A stretch of 64,000 nucleotides of DNA from Christiangramia fulva (GTDB lineage: Bacteria; Bacteroidota; Bacteroidia; Flavobacteriales; Flavobacteriaceae): assembly GCF_003024155.1 (NCBI RefSeq), contig NZ_CP028136.1, positions 2,170,001 through 2,234,000 on the forward strand. The letters run 5' to 3'. The notes under the pieces were generated by a model. It saw nothing but the letters and a program-made list of their open reading frames with translations. It was not told the origin of the DNA and did not search any database. Shown here piece by piece: positions 35,636 through 44,621 of this stretch. The first letter of the stretch is position 1; each line of letters opens with the position of its first letter. A program made the translations under genes and the position numbers.

Positions 35636-35709
35636 GGCCTCGTGGCGCAACTGAATAGCGCATCTGATTACGGCTCAGAAGGTTGCAGGTTTGAATCCTG
35701 CCGAGGTCA
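35636..35709 (+). tRNA. tRNA-Arg (anticodon ACG)
   Basis: A complete 74-nt cloverleaf: acceptor GGCCTCG/CGAGGTC (one G-U pair), D-stem GCGC/GCGC, anticodon stem TCTGA/TCAGA with loop TTACGGC, and T-arm GCAGG-TTTGAAT-CCTGC, with discriminator A. CCA is not encoded. Confidence 0.96.
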
Positions 35710-35733
35710 CTTTTAGAGAATTCAATTTTAAGC

Positions 35734-35775
35734 AAATCCCTGTAAATACTTTGATTTACAGGGATTTATGTTTTT
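35734..35775 (+). terminator. tRNA-Arg terminator
   Basis: A perfect 14-bp stem AAATCCCTGTAAAT/ATTTACAGGGATTT with a 6-nt loop, followed by a T-rich tract. Confidence 0.85.
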
Positions 35776-36222
35776 TATGGCTTTCTGTTTAAAAAAGGTT
35801 TTTTACCTTTTTTAGTTCACAGATCTTCAACACCAAATTATAATGTCATCAAATTGTTGCCTTGACCTTCAGTTCCTCTAAAAATTCAGAGTCGGCTTGC
35901 TTCTGTTTAGCCCTTTAGAGGTCAATTCTCCTCTCTGGTTAGAGTCGCGCTTCAAAAGATAATATTAAGAGCAAATTGGTGTATTTTTCTTCTTTTATCT
36001 TCGTAAAACCTTTGGGGAAAACTATGCGGTTTCCTTCCTCAGGAAATAGATCCTGATTAACACCATATGGGGCTCTATAGCTTTTTTAAATAATGATTTA
36101 TATCATCATTCCTCCCCTGTCTTCTTCCTAAATTTAATATTACCAAAAGGGAAGAATTCAGGCCTTATTTCTATCTATAGCGTCAATAAGGATCTTAGGC
36201 TTATTCAGGTAATTTTAAAAAA
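35776..36222 (+). other. Intergenic region upstream of the glycogen synthase/phosphorylase gene
   Basis: About 450 bp without a recognisable gene. It holds one FNR-like palindrome at 36093-36106. No tRNA, strong terminator or long frame is seen in the rest. Confidence 0.5.
36093..36106 (+). promoter_or_regulatory. FNR/CRP-like box 1 (ATGAT-TTAT-ATCAT)
   Basis: A 14-bp inverted repeat of the form NTGAY-N4-RTCAN, 116 bp upstream of the 36223 start codon. It belongs to a set of six similar boxes in this island. Confidence 0.5.
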
Positions 36223-39200
36223 ATGGAAAATAATTCAGAAACCCTTTCAAAACCTGACTTTATCTTCGAGGTTAGTTGGGAAGTTTGCAACAAAGTGGGA
36301 GGTATACATACTTTTCTTGCCTCTAAAGCTCCATTGTTGGAAGGAGATCTTGGCGATCATTTTATACAAATTGGACCAGATTTGTATAAGGGAAGTGAAG
36401 GAAATACCGAGTTTATAGAAGAAGCTGAATTATTAAGGGAATGGAAAAATCAATTCAACAGGGAAGGATTAAAAATTAGAATTGGACGGTGGAATATCCC
36501 CAGTAATCCTATTGTGATCCTGGTTGATTTCTCACCATTATTCTCAAAGAAAGATCAAATTTTTAGCAATTTATGGTCTAAAAACAGATTGGATTCTCTT
36601 CAGGGGGGATGGGATTATATCGAACCCGCATTATTTGGTTATAGTGCGGGAATGATAATTGAAGATTATAAAAAATTCTTCCTGCAGGGAAAACATAACA
36701 TCCTCGCTCATTTTCACGAATGGATGACCGGTGCGGGAGTTTTATATCTTGAAAATGAAGTTCAGGGTGTCACTACCATTTTTACCACGCACGCAACGGT
36801 CACTGGAAGAACCCTTTGTGGTGCAGGACAGCCATTTTACGGAAAATTTGATACTTATAATGGCGATCAGGTAGCAAAAGATTTTAATACCCTGGCTAAA
36901 CATTCTCTTGAGAAAGCGGCTGCGGTTACCGCAGATGCTTTTACTACCGTTAGTGAAAATACTGCTCGGGAATGTCAGCAATTACTGGGAAAAGCTGTAG
37001 ATAAAGTAACCATTAACGGTTTTGATGATTCTTTTTTACCTGCCCAAAAAGATTTGGAAAATAAACGCAGCGAAGCCAGGAAAGATCTTATTAAGATAGC
37101 TTCTTGTGTAACAGGTTCTGCCTTACCAGAAAATAGCTTTTTGGTTGCCACCAGTGGGAGGTATGAGTTTAAAAATAAAGGGATGGACCTTTTCCTGGAT
37201 TCTCTCGCCGAATTGCTCCAAAATGAAAAGTTAGACCGCCAGATAATTGGTTTTATACTTGTACCTGCCGCACATACCCGCCCCCGGAATGAGGTATTAG
37301 ATTGCCTTCAGGGTAAAGGCTATAAAGAAGCTGCAGATATTAACTTTTTGACTCATTATTTACAGGATTTTGCCCATGATGCAATTTGCCAGAAAATAAA
37401 GAATAATAAGCTTACAAATAGTCCTGATAAAAAGGTCAAAATTATTTTTGCTCCCATCTATCTGGATGAAAGAGATGGAGTTTTTAATAAAAGTTATTAT
37501 GATATTTTAATCGGTTTTGATCTCACGGTCTTTCCGTCTTACTATGAACCTTTTGGGTATACGCCCTTAGAAAGTCTGTCCTTTCAGGTTCCTTCGGTAA
37601 CTACTACCTTAACCGGATTTGGCAAAGAAGTGAATTCCCTTTCCAAAGACACTTCAGAAGGGATGCTGGTTATCGAGCGTATGGATTACAATGATCAAAC
37701 CGTGGTTGATCAAATTGCAAATCATATCTATGAATTTAGTATCAAGAATGAACAGGAATTATCAGAAGTCAGAAAAAGTGCCTTTGAAATTTCCAGAAAT
37801 TTCCTTTGGAAACAACTTATTGGTAACTATTACGAGGTATATGCCGTAGCTATTGAAAGACGAAGGTTAAAAGAAGAAGGGCTTAAAAGAATTTATGAAA
37901 TGATTTCGCACGCCTATGTTGAACCAGCCGAGTCTAATGAACCCATCTGGAAAAGCGCGATGGTAAAATTTAAAATTCCGCAAGCTCTCCAACCCCTGGA
38001 AATATTGTGTAAAAATCTATGGTGGACCTGGCATGCTGAAGTTGAAGATCTATTTCGGTCTATCGATCCTAAATTATGGGTAAAGGTGCACGGAAATCCT
38101 ATCACGTTGCTTAATTCTTTAGCTTATCAGCGATTCCTGGAACTGGAAAAAGATAACGGCTTTATGGAAAAACTTCGGAAGATTTTTCAAAATTTCCAGG
38201 AGTATATGGCCTTGAGCCAGAATAAAACCGGCCCAAAAATAGCTTATTTATGTATGGAGTACGGTTTGCATGAATCCATTCCAATTTATGCCGGTGGTTT
38301 GGGAATTCTGGCAGGTGATTTTCTTAAGGAAGCAAGTGAAATGAACCTGGATATGGTTGCCTTTGGAATACTTTATAGGTATGGGTATTTTAAACAATCG
38401 CTCACCTTACATGGCGAACAGGTAGCTGAATATGATAAACTGCATTTTACGCAACTGCCCATAACTCCGGTGACAGATTCAAAAGGAAATCGTTTGGTGC
38501 TGCAATTTCCATTGAGAGGACCTATGGTGAGCGTTCAAATTTGGAAATTAGAAGTAGGCCGTATTCCCCTTTATTTATTTGATACTGATATTCCTGAAAA
38601 TGGTGATGAAAATAAAGGAATTACTCACCAGCTTTATGGCGGTGATAATGAAAACCGGCTGCGACAAGAACTTTTAATTGCAGCCATGACGCTACAGGTG
38701 TTAGATAAATTGAACATTCATCCGGATCTCTATCATTACAACGAAGGCCATACTGCCTTTGCGAGTTTATTCAGAATTATGAAACTGGTTGGGAATGATA
38801 ATCTGACCTTCGAGGAAGCTACACAATTTGTGAAAGCATCTTCTCTTTTTACCACCCATACACCGGTTCCTGCCGGACAGGATATGTTTGAGGAAAATTT
38901 ACTTAGAAGTTATCAATCTCATCTGGCAGATTCTCTTAACGTGGCATGGGAACGTTTTTTAAGTCTTGGCAGGCTTAAATCTTCTGATCCTCACGAGAAG
39001 TTTTCCATGAGCTATCTCGCGGCAAGGTTATCTGGCGAGATTAACGCTGTAAGTAAAATTCATTCCGAGGTGACCCAAAGGATTTTTAAACCTCTCTGGA
39101 AAGGCTTGCTCGAGCAGGAACTGGAGATCAATAACGTTACCAATGGTGTTCATTACCAAACGTGGGCGGCTCCGCAATGGCAAGAATTATTCAAAAAATA

Positions 39201-40473
39201 TTTAGATCCCAATTTTCTGGAAGATACCTCAAATAGTAACTATTGGGCAAAGGTCAGGGAAATTCCTTCTAAGGAAGTCGCAGAAATAAAAAAAGAATTA
39301 AAGAAAGCTCTGATCGAGGGAATTCAATCCCGATTAAAAAATGAAGTCAGAAGTCGTCATCTTCCACCAGCTAGAGCGTACGGTATATTTAATTCTTTTA
39401 ATGAAAAGGATCTTATCATTGGTTTTGCGAGACGTTTCGCCCCTTATAAGCGAGCCACTCTGCTGTTTAATGATATGGAAAGACTTTCCAAAATTGTCAA
39501 CAATCCTTTGAAACCGGTGAAATTCATCTTTGCAGGAAAGGCTCATCCGGCCGATAGAGAGGGACAAGCCTTGATAAAAAGAATTATAGAAGTAGCCGAA
39601 CAGCCTATTTTTTCAGGCAAGATCCTATTCATCCAGAATTATGATATGGAATTGGCTCGTTTGCTTGTACAGGGGGTAGATGTATGGTTAAATACTCCAC
39701 AAAGGGGAAATGAAGCTTCCGGAACGAGTGGTATGAAAGCAGCAATGAATGGCACTCTCAACTTTAGTGTTATGGATGGATGGTGGGCTGAAGCTTACAG
39801 GCCGGAAGCAGGCTGGGCTCTTACCCAGGAACAACTTTATGAAAATCAAAAAGATCAGGATGATCTAGATACTGAAACCATATTTAATATTCTTGAGCAC
39901 GAAATTATTCCGGAATTTTTTAGCGTTACCGATGGTGATATAAACGAAAAATGGACTGATCGGATAAAAAATTCCTTTGCATATATAACACCTCAATTTA
40001 CCACTAAACGTATGTTGAAGGAATATAAAACTAATTATTATGAGAATATGTATGATCAGACCAGGCAAATGAAGGAGAACAATTATGAACTAACAAAAAA
40101 ATTTACCGATTGGACAAAAAAGATTAATAAAGAATGGTCGAAAATTTCTGTAGTAAGCGTTCAGGTTTCAGATACCAGCCGTTCCCTGGAATTAGGGGAG
40201 ATATTCTCGGCTGAAGTTGTATTGAATCTGGGTCAAATTCCGCCCTCAGAAATTGGCGTTGAATTGGTTCTTGTTAAACATCTGGAAAATGGTAATTATG
40301 GAATTAGAAATATAGAGGAATTGCCTTTGATTTCAGAAGATAACTCTCAGGCAGTTTATAAAGGTGAAATTACCGCATCCTTTACCGGAGCTTTTCATTA
40401 CGACATGCGTTTTTTTCCAAAGAATAAGTTGTTAACGAAAAGAAGGAACCTCCCATTAGTAAAGTGGATATAA
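36223..40473 (+). CDS. Fused GT3 glycogen synthase and GT35 alpha-glucan phosphorylase
   Basis: The 1416-aa protein has two enzymes in one chain. Residues about 10-570 resemble the eukaryote-type GT3 glycogen synthase ('EVSWEVCNKVGGIHTFLASKA' start, 'HFHEWMTGAGVLYL', 'TTHATVTGRTLCG', 'FPSYYEPFGYTPLES'). Residues about 585-1310 are an alpha-glucan phosphorylase ('YAGGLGILAGDFLKEAS', 'YHYNEGHTAF', 'GFARRFAPYKRATL'), with the PLP lysine at Lys1172 ('GTSGMKAAMNG'). About 100 further residues form a C-terminal beta-rich tail. Synthesis and breakdown of glycogen would thus be linked in one polypeptide, as known in several Bacteroidetes. The debranching gene lies two genes downstream. Confidence 0.92.
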   Translation: MENNSETLSKPDFIFEVSWEVCNKVGGIHTFLASKAPLLEGDLGDHFIQIGPDLYKGSEGNTEFIEEAELLREWKNQFNREGLKIRIGRWNIPSNPIVILVDFSPLFSKKDQIFSNLWSKNRLDSLQGGWDYIEPALFGYSAGMIIEDYKKFFLQGKHNILAHFHEWMTGAGVLYLENEVQGVTTIFTTHATVTGRTLCGAGQPFYGKFDTYNGDQVAKDFNTLAKHSLEKAAAVTADAFTTVSENTARECQQLLGKAVDKVTINGFDDSFLPAQKDLENKRSEARKDLIKIASCVTGSALPENSFLVATSGRYEFKNKGMDLFLDSLAELLQNEKLDRQIIGFILVPAAHTRPRNEVLDCLQGKGYKEAADINFLTHYLQDFAHDAICQKIKNNKLTNSPDKKVKIIFAPIYLDERDGVFNKSYYDILIGFDLTVFPSYYEPFGYTPLESLSFQVPSVTTTLTGFGKEVNSLSKDTSEGMLVIERMDYNDQTVVDQIANHIYEFSIKNEQELSEVRKSAFEISRNFLWKQLIGNYYEVYAVAIERRRLKEEGLKRIYEMISHAYVEPAESNEPIWKSAMVKFKIPQALQPLEILCKNLWWTWHAEVEDLFRSIDPKLWVKVHGNPITLLNSLAYQRFLELEKDNGFMEKLRKIFQNFQEYMALSQNKTGPKIAYLCMEYGLHESIPIYAGGLGILAGDFLKEASEMNLDMVAFGILYRYGYFKQSLTLHGEQVAEYDKLHFTQLPITPVTDSKGNRLVLQFPLRGPMVSVQIWKLEVGRIPLYLFDTDIPENGDENKGITHQLYGGDNENRLRQELLIAAMTLQVLDKLNIHPDLYHYNEGHTAFASLFRIMKLVGNDNLTFEEATQFVKASSLFTTHTPVPAGQDMFEENLLRSYQSHLADSLNVAWERFLSLGRLKSSDPHEKFSMSYLAARLSGEINAVSKIHSEVTQRIFKPLWKGLLEQELEINNVTNGVHYQTWAAPQWQELFKKYLDPNFLEDTSNSNYWAKVREIPSKEVAEIKKELKKALIEGIQSRLKNEVRSRHLPPARAYGIFNSFNEKDLIIGFARRFAPYKRATLLFNDMERLSKIVNNPLKPVKFIFAGKAHPADREGQALIKRIIEVAEQPIFSGKILFIQNYDMELARLLVQGVDVWLNTPQRGNEASGTSGMKAAMNGTLNFSVMDGWWAEAYRPEAGWALTQEQLYENQKDQDDLDTETIFNILEHEIIPEFFSVTDGDINEKWTDRIKNSFAYITPQFTTKRMLKEYKTNYYENMYDQTRQMKENNYELTKKFTDWTKKINKEWSKISVVSVQVSDTSRSLELGEIFSAEVVLNLGQIPPSEIGVELVLVKHLENGNYGIRNIEELPLISEDNSQAVYKGEITASFTGAFHYDMRFFPKNKLLTKRRNLPLVKWI

Positions 40474-40497
40474 TTGTTTCAGTAATACCTTAAAATC

Positions 40498-40956
40498 ATG
40501 AGAAAAGATTTAAATAATGAGCAATGTCTGGAAATGCTGAGAAATAATTATGTGGGTCGTTTAGGGTATATATTTGAAAAAAGACCTTTTGTCGTACCCA
40601 TTACCTATTTCTATAGCGAGGAAAATAACTCGGTTATTGGCTATTCAGGTAAAGGTCAAAAATTGAAGGCTTTAAGAAAGAATAAATTCATTTCACTGGA
40701 AATTGATGAAATTGAATCTATTGATCATTGGCGATCAGTTTTGGTCCATGGCGAATTTGAAGAGCTTCATCAAACAGAGGCAAAATATTTGTTGCATGCC
40801 TTTGCCCTGGGAGTTGAGAAGCTTATTGCTAAAAAGGAGAAAAGGGAACTTCACGCCATCAGTGAGTTTTCTACCAGAATAATCAAAGAGGAGATACCTA
40901 TCGTTTTTCGAATCAAAGACCTGGAATGGACAGGAAAATATAGGGACCAGGAATAA
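40498..40956 (+). CDS. Pyridoxamine 5'-phosphate oxidase-like (NimA-like) flavoprotein
   Basis: The 152-aa split-barrel protein starts with 'LNNEQCLEMLRNNYVGRLGYI' and contains 'PFVVPITYFY', a pattern typical of the FMN-binding PNPOx-like/Nim subgroup. 'GQKLKALRKNKFISLEIDEI' follows. Members bind FMN, haem or F420 and include nitroimidazole-resistance reductases; the substrate here is unknown. It lies 24 bp after the glycogen gene and is probably cotranscribed with it. Confidence 0.85.
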   Translation: MRKDLNNEQCLEMLRNNYVGRLGYIFEKRPFVVPITYFYSEENNSVIGYSGKGQKLKALRKNKFISLEIDEIESIDHWRSVLVHGEFEELHQTEAKYLLHAFALGVEKLIAKKEKRELHAISEFSTRIIKEEIPIVFRIKDLEWTGKYRDQE

Positions 40957-41038
40957 AAGGAAAAATATCTGGTCTACCTGTATAAGGGAAGTATAATTCA
41001 CATTTTCAAAAAGATAGAATTAATTTAATAAGCTATGC

Positions 41039-43354
41039 ATGTCTATTTTTTCCTCCATTAAATCTGTCCCTGATAGCAATGAAGCTCATTTTGCATCTAT
41101 TGTCAAGATAGCTGGCATAGGCGAAAAAAAATCCCCAGAGGTCCTAAAGAAACTGGCTAAAACCTTACATATTCCCGAAAAAAAAGTCAATCTTATTTTT
41201 GCAAATCCAGGCCGCTACGATGTGGAAGTTTCTTGGAGTGCGAGGAAACGTAAAAAGGCTTTTCGGAACTTTTTAGGAAGTATTCAGAATGGTTATGGAA
41301 TTAATGAGTTGGAACACAGCTTAATTTATAGGTACGCTATAGATTCAGGATTTTCAAAAGATCAGGCGACATTGGAAATTGAAAATTTTCTGGGCACATT
41401 GGTTACCGGGGACCATTATGAATGGCGGGACGATCTTTTCAGTAAGGAATGGTTATTAACCAATGGTATTGGAGGCTATGCTTCGGGCACAATTTCAGGA
41501 GCCAATACGAGAAGCCACCATGGAGTTTTGGTAGCTTCTTTAAATCCGCCGGCCGATAGAAAAGTCCTCGTGGCCAAAGTTGAAGAACGAATTTTTCATG
41601 ATGGAAAATATTTCGATCTTTCTTCCAATAAATATCCTGGGGTCATACATCCTGATGGCACCCAATTTTTAAAATCTTACCAGGTCAATCCCAATCCAAA
41701 ATGGGTATACAGTAATGAGGAGTGGAAACTGGAGAAAAATATTTTTATGCTTCAGGGATCCAATACCACTTTGATCCAATATATAAACAAGAGCGACATT
41801 CCAATTTCTTTTGAAATTCATCCATTATATTCCTGTTCTGATCATCAGATGGTTTTTCGAGAGAACAGCTATTTCGATTTTTATACGGAATACGGTTCAA
41901 AAATGATCAAAACATATCCCTTTTATGGTAGTAAAGCGATCTATACTTTTTGGAACTATGGAAATTATATGGAAGCTCGAAGCTGGTACAAAAACGTCTT
42001 ACTTCCCGTAAATGAGCAAAGAGGCCTGGATTATGTTTGTGATTATTATCGCATAGGTTTCCTGAAATATACGATCAATCCCAACGAAGAACTGACCATT
42101 TGTTTTACCGATGATGATAAACTTTCGGGGAAAAAAATTTCCGATCTAATACCTCAATCAACTAATGATCTCTACCCGGAAAATGAATGTAGATTTTACC
42201 AGGATCTTTTAAAAGCCGGAGATCAATTTTTAGTGCAGAAGCCAGAATCAGAATATAAGTCCATAATTGCCGGTTATCACTGGTTCGAAGTATGGGGGAG
42301 AGATACTATGATTGCTATGCGGGGATTGACCATAGCGAGAGAAAATAAAATCGCCTCAAAATCTATTCTGAACAGATTTTTTAAAAATATTGATCGGGGA
42401 ATGATCCCTAATAGATTTCCAGATCACCATTCAGATTCAATACCTTATAATACAATAGATGCGACGCTATGGCTCTTTGTGGTCTTATATGAATATTACA
42501 CTAAATTCCGTGATTTGGACTTTGTGAATAATCATTTTTCGGCTTTAAAAGAAATTCTGGATTATCACATTAAGGGTACCCGGTATAATATTCATGTAAC
42601 CGGGGAAGGATTTTTGTATGGGGGCGATGTTAGCACTCAGCTAACCTGGATGGATGCAAAAATTAACGGCATTGCTATTACTCCCAGAAATGGCTGCGCT
42701 GTTGAGATCAACGCTCTTTGGTATAATGCCTTGAAAATATATGAATATTTTGCCTCCTTATTACATTCTGAAATTGATAATAAATTTCTGGAATTGATTG
42801 GACTTTTTGAAAGGAATTTTACACGTTTCTTTACTAATGGTGAAGGAAGCCTTTTTGATGTAATCAATCCTGGTGTCTCTACCGATAATAGCTTTCGTCC
42901 TAATCAAATTTTTTGTCTGAGCCTGCCCTTTTCCGTTTTGAATTTTGACCAAAAAGAAAAGATCTTTAAAGCTGTTAAAGAAAAGCTTTATACTCCTTAT
43001 GGCCTTCGCACTTTAAGCAGGGATGATTCAAAATTCCAGGGAGTTTATAAAGGGGATCAATGGCAGCGGGATCATGCCTATCATCAGGGAACAGTATGGC
43101 CGTTTTTGATATACGAATACTTCCGTGCTTATTTTCAAATATATGGGGAGAACTTAAAAAATAAAAAATACGTTTTAAAGGAACTGGCTCCCATAAAAGA
43201 ACATTTTTATCATGACCATGGCCTTTATTGCATTTCGGAAATTTTTGATGGTCTGGAGCCTCATCATGGGAAAGGATGCATTCATCAGGCGTGGTCAGTC
43301 GCGGCGCTGGTGAAATTATACGCTGATTATCAACTTTATAGTATAGATGTTTAA
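41039..43354 (+). CDS. Glycogen debranching enzyme (amylo-alpha-1,6-glucosidase, GH133-like)
   Basis: The 771-aa protein has an unrecognised N-terminal domain (about 1-115, helical, Lys-rich). A debranching-enzyme N-domain follows ('SKEWLLTNGIGGYASGTISG', 'TRSHHGVLVA'), then an alpha/alpha-barrel GDE_C domain with the catalytic-region motif 'HWFEVWGRDTMIAMRG', 'GGDVSTQLTWMDAK' and 'RDHAYHQGTVWPF'. It would trim alpha-1,6 branches and so complete glycogen use with the phosphorylase at 36223. The extra N-terminal domain is unusual relative to the archaeal-type core enzyme and could bind the glycogen particle or a partner. Confidence 0.9.
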   Translation: MSIFSSIKSVPDSNEAHFASIVKIAGIGEKKSPEVLKKLAKTLHIPEKKVNLIFANPGRYDVEVSWSARKRKKAFRNFLGSIQNGYGINELEHSLIYRYAIDSGFSKDQATLEIENFLGTLVTGDHYEWRDDLFSKEWLLTNGIGGYASGTISGANTRSHHGVLVASLNPPADRKVLVAKVEERIFHDGKYFDLSSNKYPGVIHPDGTQFLKSYQVNPNPKWVYSNEEWKLEKNIFMLQGSNTTLIQYINKSDIPISFEIHPLYSCSDHQMVFRENSYFDFYTEYGSKMIKTYPFYGSKAIYTFWNYGNYMEARSWYKNVLLPVNEQRGLDYVCDYYRIGFLKYTINPNEELTICFTDDDKLSGKKISDLIPQSTNDLYPENECRFYQDLLKAGDQFLVQKPESEYKSIIAGYHWFEVWGRDTMIAMRGLTIARENKIASKSILNRFFKNIDRGMIPNRFPDHHSDSIPYNTIDATLWLFVVLYEYYTKFRDLDFVNNHFSALKEILDYHIKGTRYNIHVTGEGFLYGGDVSTQLTWMDAKINGIAITPRNGCAVEINALWYNALKIYEYFASLLHSEIDNKFLELIGLFERNFTRFFTNGEGSLFDVINPGVSTDNSFRPNQIFCLSLPFSVLNFDQKEKIFKAVKEKLYTPYGLRTLSRDDSKFQGVYKGDQWQRDHAYHQGTVWPFLIYEYFRAYFQIYGENLKNKKYVLKELAPIKEHFYHDHGLYCISEIFDGLEPHHGKGCIHQAWSVAALVKLYADYQLYSIDV

Positions 43355-43479
43355 AGAAACATAGCTTAAAAAAATTTAATTGGCACGCAGGTAGAAACCA
43401 TCTTCAGGCACGGTTAATTCATCTTCATTTTCTTAATGGGAATTTTAATACCTAGGTTTTCGGAGGTTTATTAAGCCTA

Positions 43480-43523
43480 AAAGAAAAGAGAAAAATTGGG
43501 ATGAATTTCCCTCTTTTCTTTTT
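43480..43523 (+). terminator. Terminator after the debranching enzyme gene
   Basis: A stem AAGAAAAGAG/CTCTTTTCTT with a 20-nt AT-rich loop, followed by T5. It is about 125 bp after the stop codon. Confidence 0.6.
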
Positions 43524-43597
43524 ATAGGTGCTACTGGTTGTACTTAGTAAACAAGAAATTATGAAGTAAGTTTAAAAACAGAGGATCCTGTAATAAA

Positions 43598-43611
43598 GTG
43601 ACAAAAATCAC
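43598..43611 (+). promoter_or_regulatory. FNR/CRP-like box 2 (GTGAC-AAAA-ATCAC)
   Basis: A palindrome extending to 43595-43614 (AAAGTGA-N6-TCACTTT). It is the strongest of the six boxes, yet it lies between two convergent genes and so serves no annotated gene. Confidence 0.5.
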
Positions 43612-43735
43612 TTTTTTTAGAAATGAATGTTATTGGAATCAAATAGTTTTTAGGTTATCTTTAGTTTATCAAATAAGAGATAAAAAGCAGGTTGGTAACA
43701 ACCGAATCTAAATTCATATCAGTTTGTTGAAATTC

Positions 43736-43822
43736 ATGTACGCAGGCGTATATGTCGGGATCAAAAAAGAAGTTTTTAGGTTAGAATCCGAAGACATCGG
43801 TCAGGAGATGAGGCTGAAATAA
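43736..43822 (+). CDS. Putative 28-aa small protein in the convergent intergenic region
   Basis: A short frame ATG to TAA that reads MYAGVYVGIKKEVF... and ends in a charged tail. It lies 125 bp downstream of box 2 and 47 bp before a strong terminator, so a promoter-ORF-terminator unit is possible. No family is recognised. Such a short frame can occur by chance, and the transcript could instead be non-coding. Confidence 0.25.
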   Translation: MYAGVYVGIKKEVFRLESEDIGQEMRLK

Positions 43823-43869
43823 CTGTAATTTGATGTTTAAAATTTTCCAGAAACGGAAAACTTTGGATA

Positions 43870-43899
43870 AAGCGGGTTTCGAACCCGCTTACTGTTTTT
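43870..43899 (+). terminator. Strong intrinsic terminator in the convergent intergenic region
   Basis: A perfect 9-bp stem AAGCGGGTT/AACCCGCTT with a 3-nt loop is followed by ACTG and seven T. The orientation serves plus-strand transcripts. It is over 500 bp beyond the debranching gene, which already has its own terminator, so it implies another transcript. Confidence 0.75.
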
Positions 43900-43978
43900 T
43901 TACCCAATCGGTCTATTTTGAAAAATCCCATTTTTAAGAATTAGTAAAAGGCTTCACTCTAAATGTGGAATAAGATTA

Positions 43979-44617
43979 TTAAATACTTTCCGAATTATTG
44001 AACATTTTGAAAAGCCTAAAAGCTTCTTTATCAGAAACCTGGTCGAAATTCTCATAAAATTCACCAACTCCACCGAAATCAAGAGATTGTTCCAGGCAAA
44101 TTATTTGGTCTATATAAGTTGAAGCGGAAAGCTTTAAAATCGTGGACATCGGAGCAACCGGTATCGCAATAATTATTTTTGATGGAGATTCTTCATGAAC
44201 CAGTTGGGCGGTTGCCAAAATTGTGTTTCCAGTAGCGACCCCATCGTCTACAATAATTGCTATTTTACCTTTTAGCTTCAGGGGTTTACGGTTTTTGTAG
44301 AATTCAGATTCTCTTTCTGTCAAAACAGCTCTCAATCGTTTTGTTTCATTTAAAATAAAATCCAGTGAAATATCGGCTGCCTGATTATCCAGGATGATAT
44401 TATTAAGGCTTACAGCTCCAATGGCATATTCTTTATTGAGCGGATGGCCAATTTTTTTTATCAAAGCTACTTCCAAAGGCAATTTTAGTTCTTTGGCTAG
44501 TATGACTCCAATTGGAAGTCCCCCGCGGGGTATCGCCAGAATTACCGCATTTTGAGCTTTGTAATTTTTTAATTTATCGAAGAGCAGTTTCCCTGCTTCC
44601 TGCCTGTTCTTAAACAT
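43979..44617 (-). CDS. Phosphoribosyltransferase family protein
   Basis: The 212-aa protein has the PRPP-binding motif 'AIIVDDGVATGNT' (type I PRTase loop; here Asp-Asp-Gly-Val-Ala-Thr-Gly) and 'AIPRGGLPIGVILAKEL' near the N-terminus. It resembles stand-alone PRTases that accompany stress or dormancy genes rather than a specific salvage enzyme; the base substrate is unknown. It follows the alpha/beta hydrolase gene by 4 bp. The same two domains occur fused in the mycobacterial protein Rv0571c (from memory). Confidence 0.87.
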   Translation of the reverse strand: MFKNRQEAGKLLFDKLKNYKAQNAVILAIPRGGLPIGVILAKELKLPLEVALIKKIGHPLNKEYAIGAVSLNNIILDNQAADISLDFILNETKRLRAVLTERESEFYKNRKPLKLKGKIAIIVDDGVATGNTILATAQLVHEESPSKIIIAIPVAPMSTILKLSASTYIDQIICLEQSLDFGGVGEFYENFDQVSDKEAFRLFKMFNNSESI

Positions 44618-44621
44618 GGCC

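Noticed and set aside
35541..35735. Minus-strand frame covering tRNA-Arg
   Set aside because: It overlaps the whole tRNA and is a translation artefact of structured RNA sequence.
43870..43890. tRNA T-arm remnant (GCGGGTTTCGAACCCGC)
   Set aside because: The loop is out of register (TTTCGAA) and no acceptor or anticodon arm is nearby; a terminator with a T7 tract explains it better.
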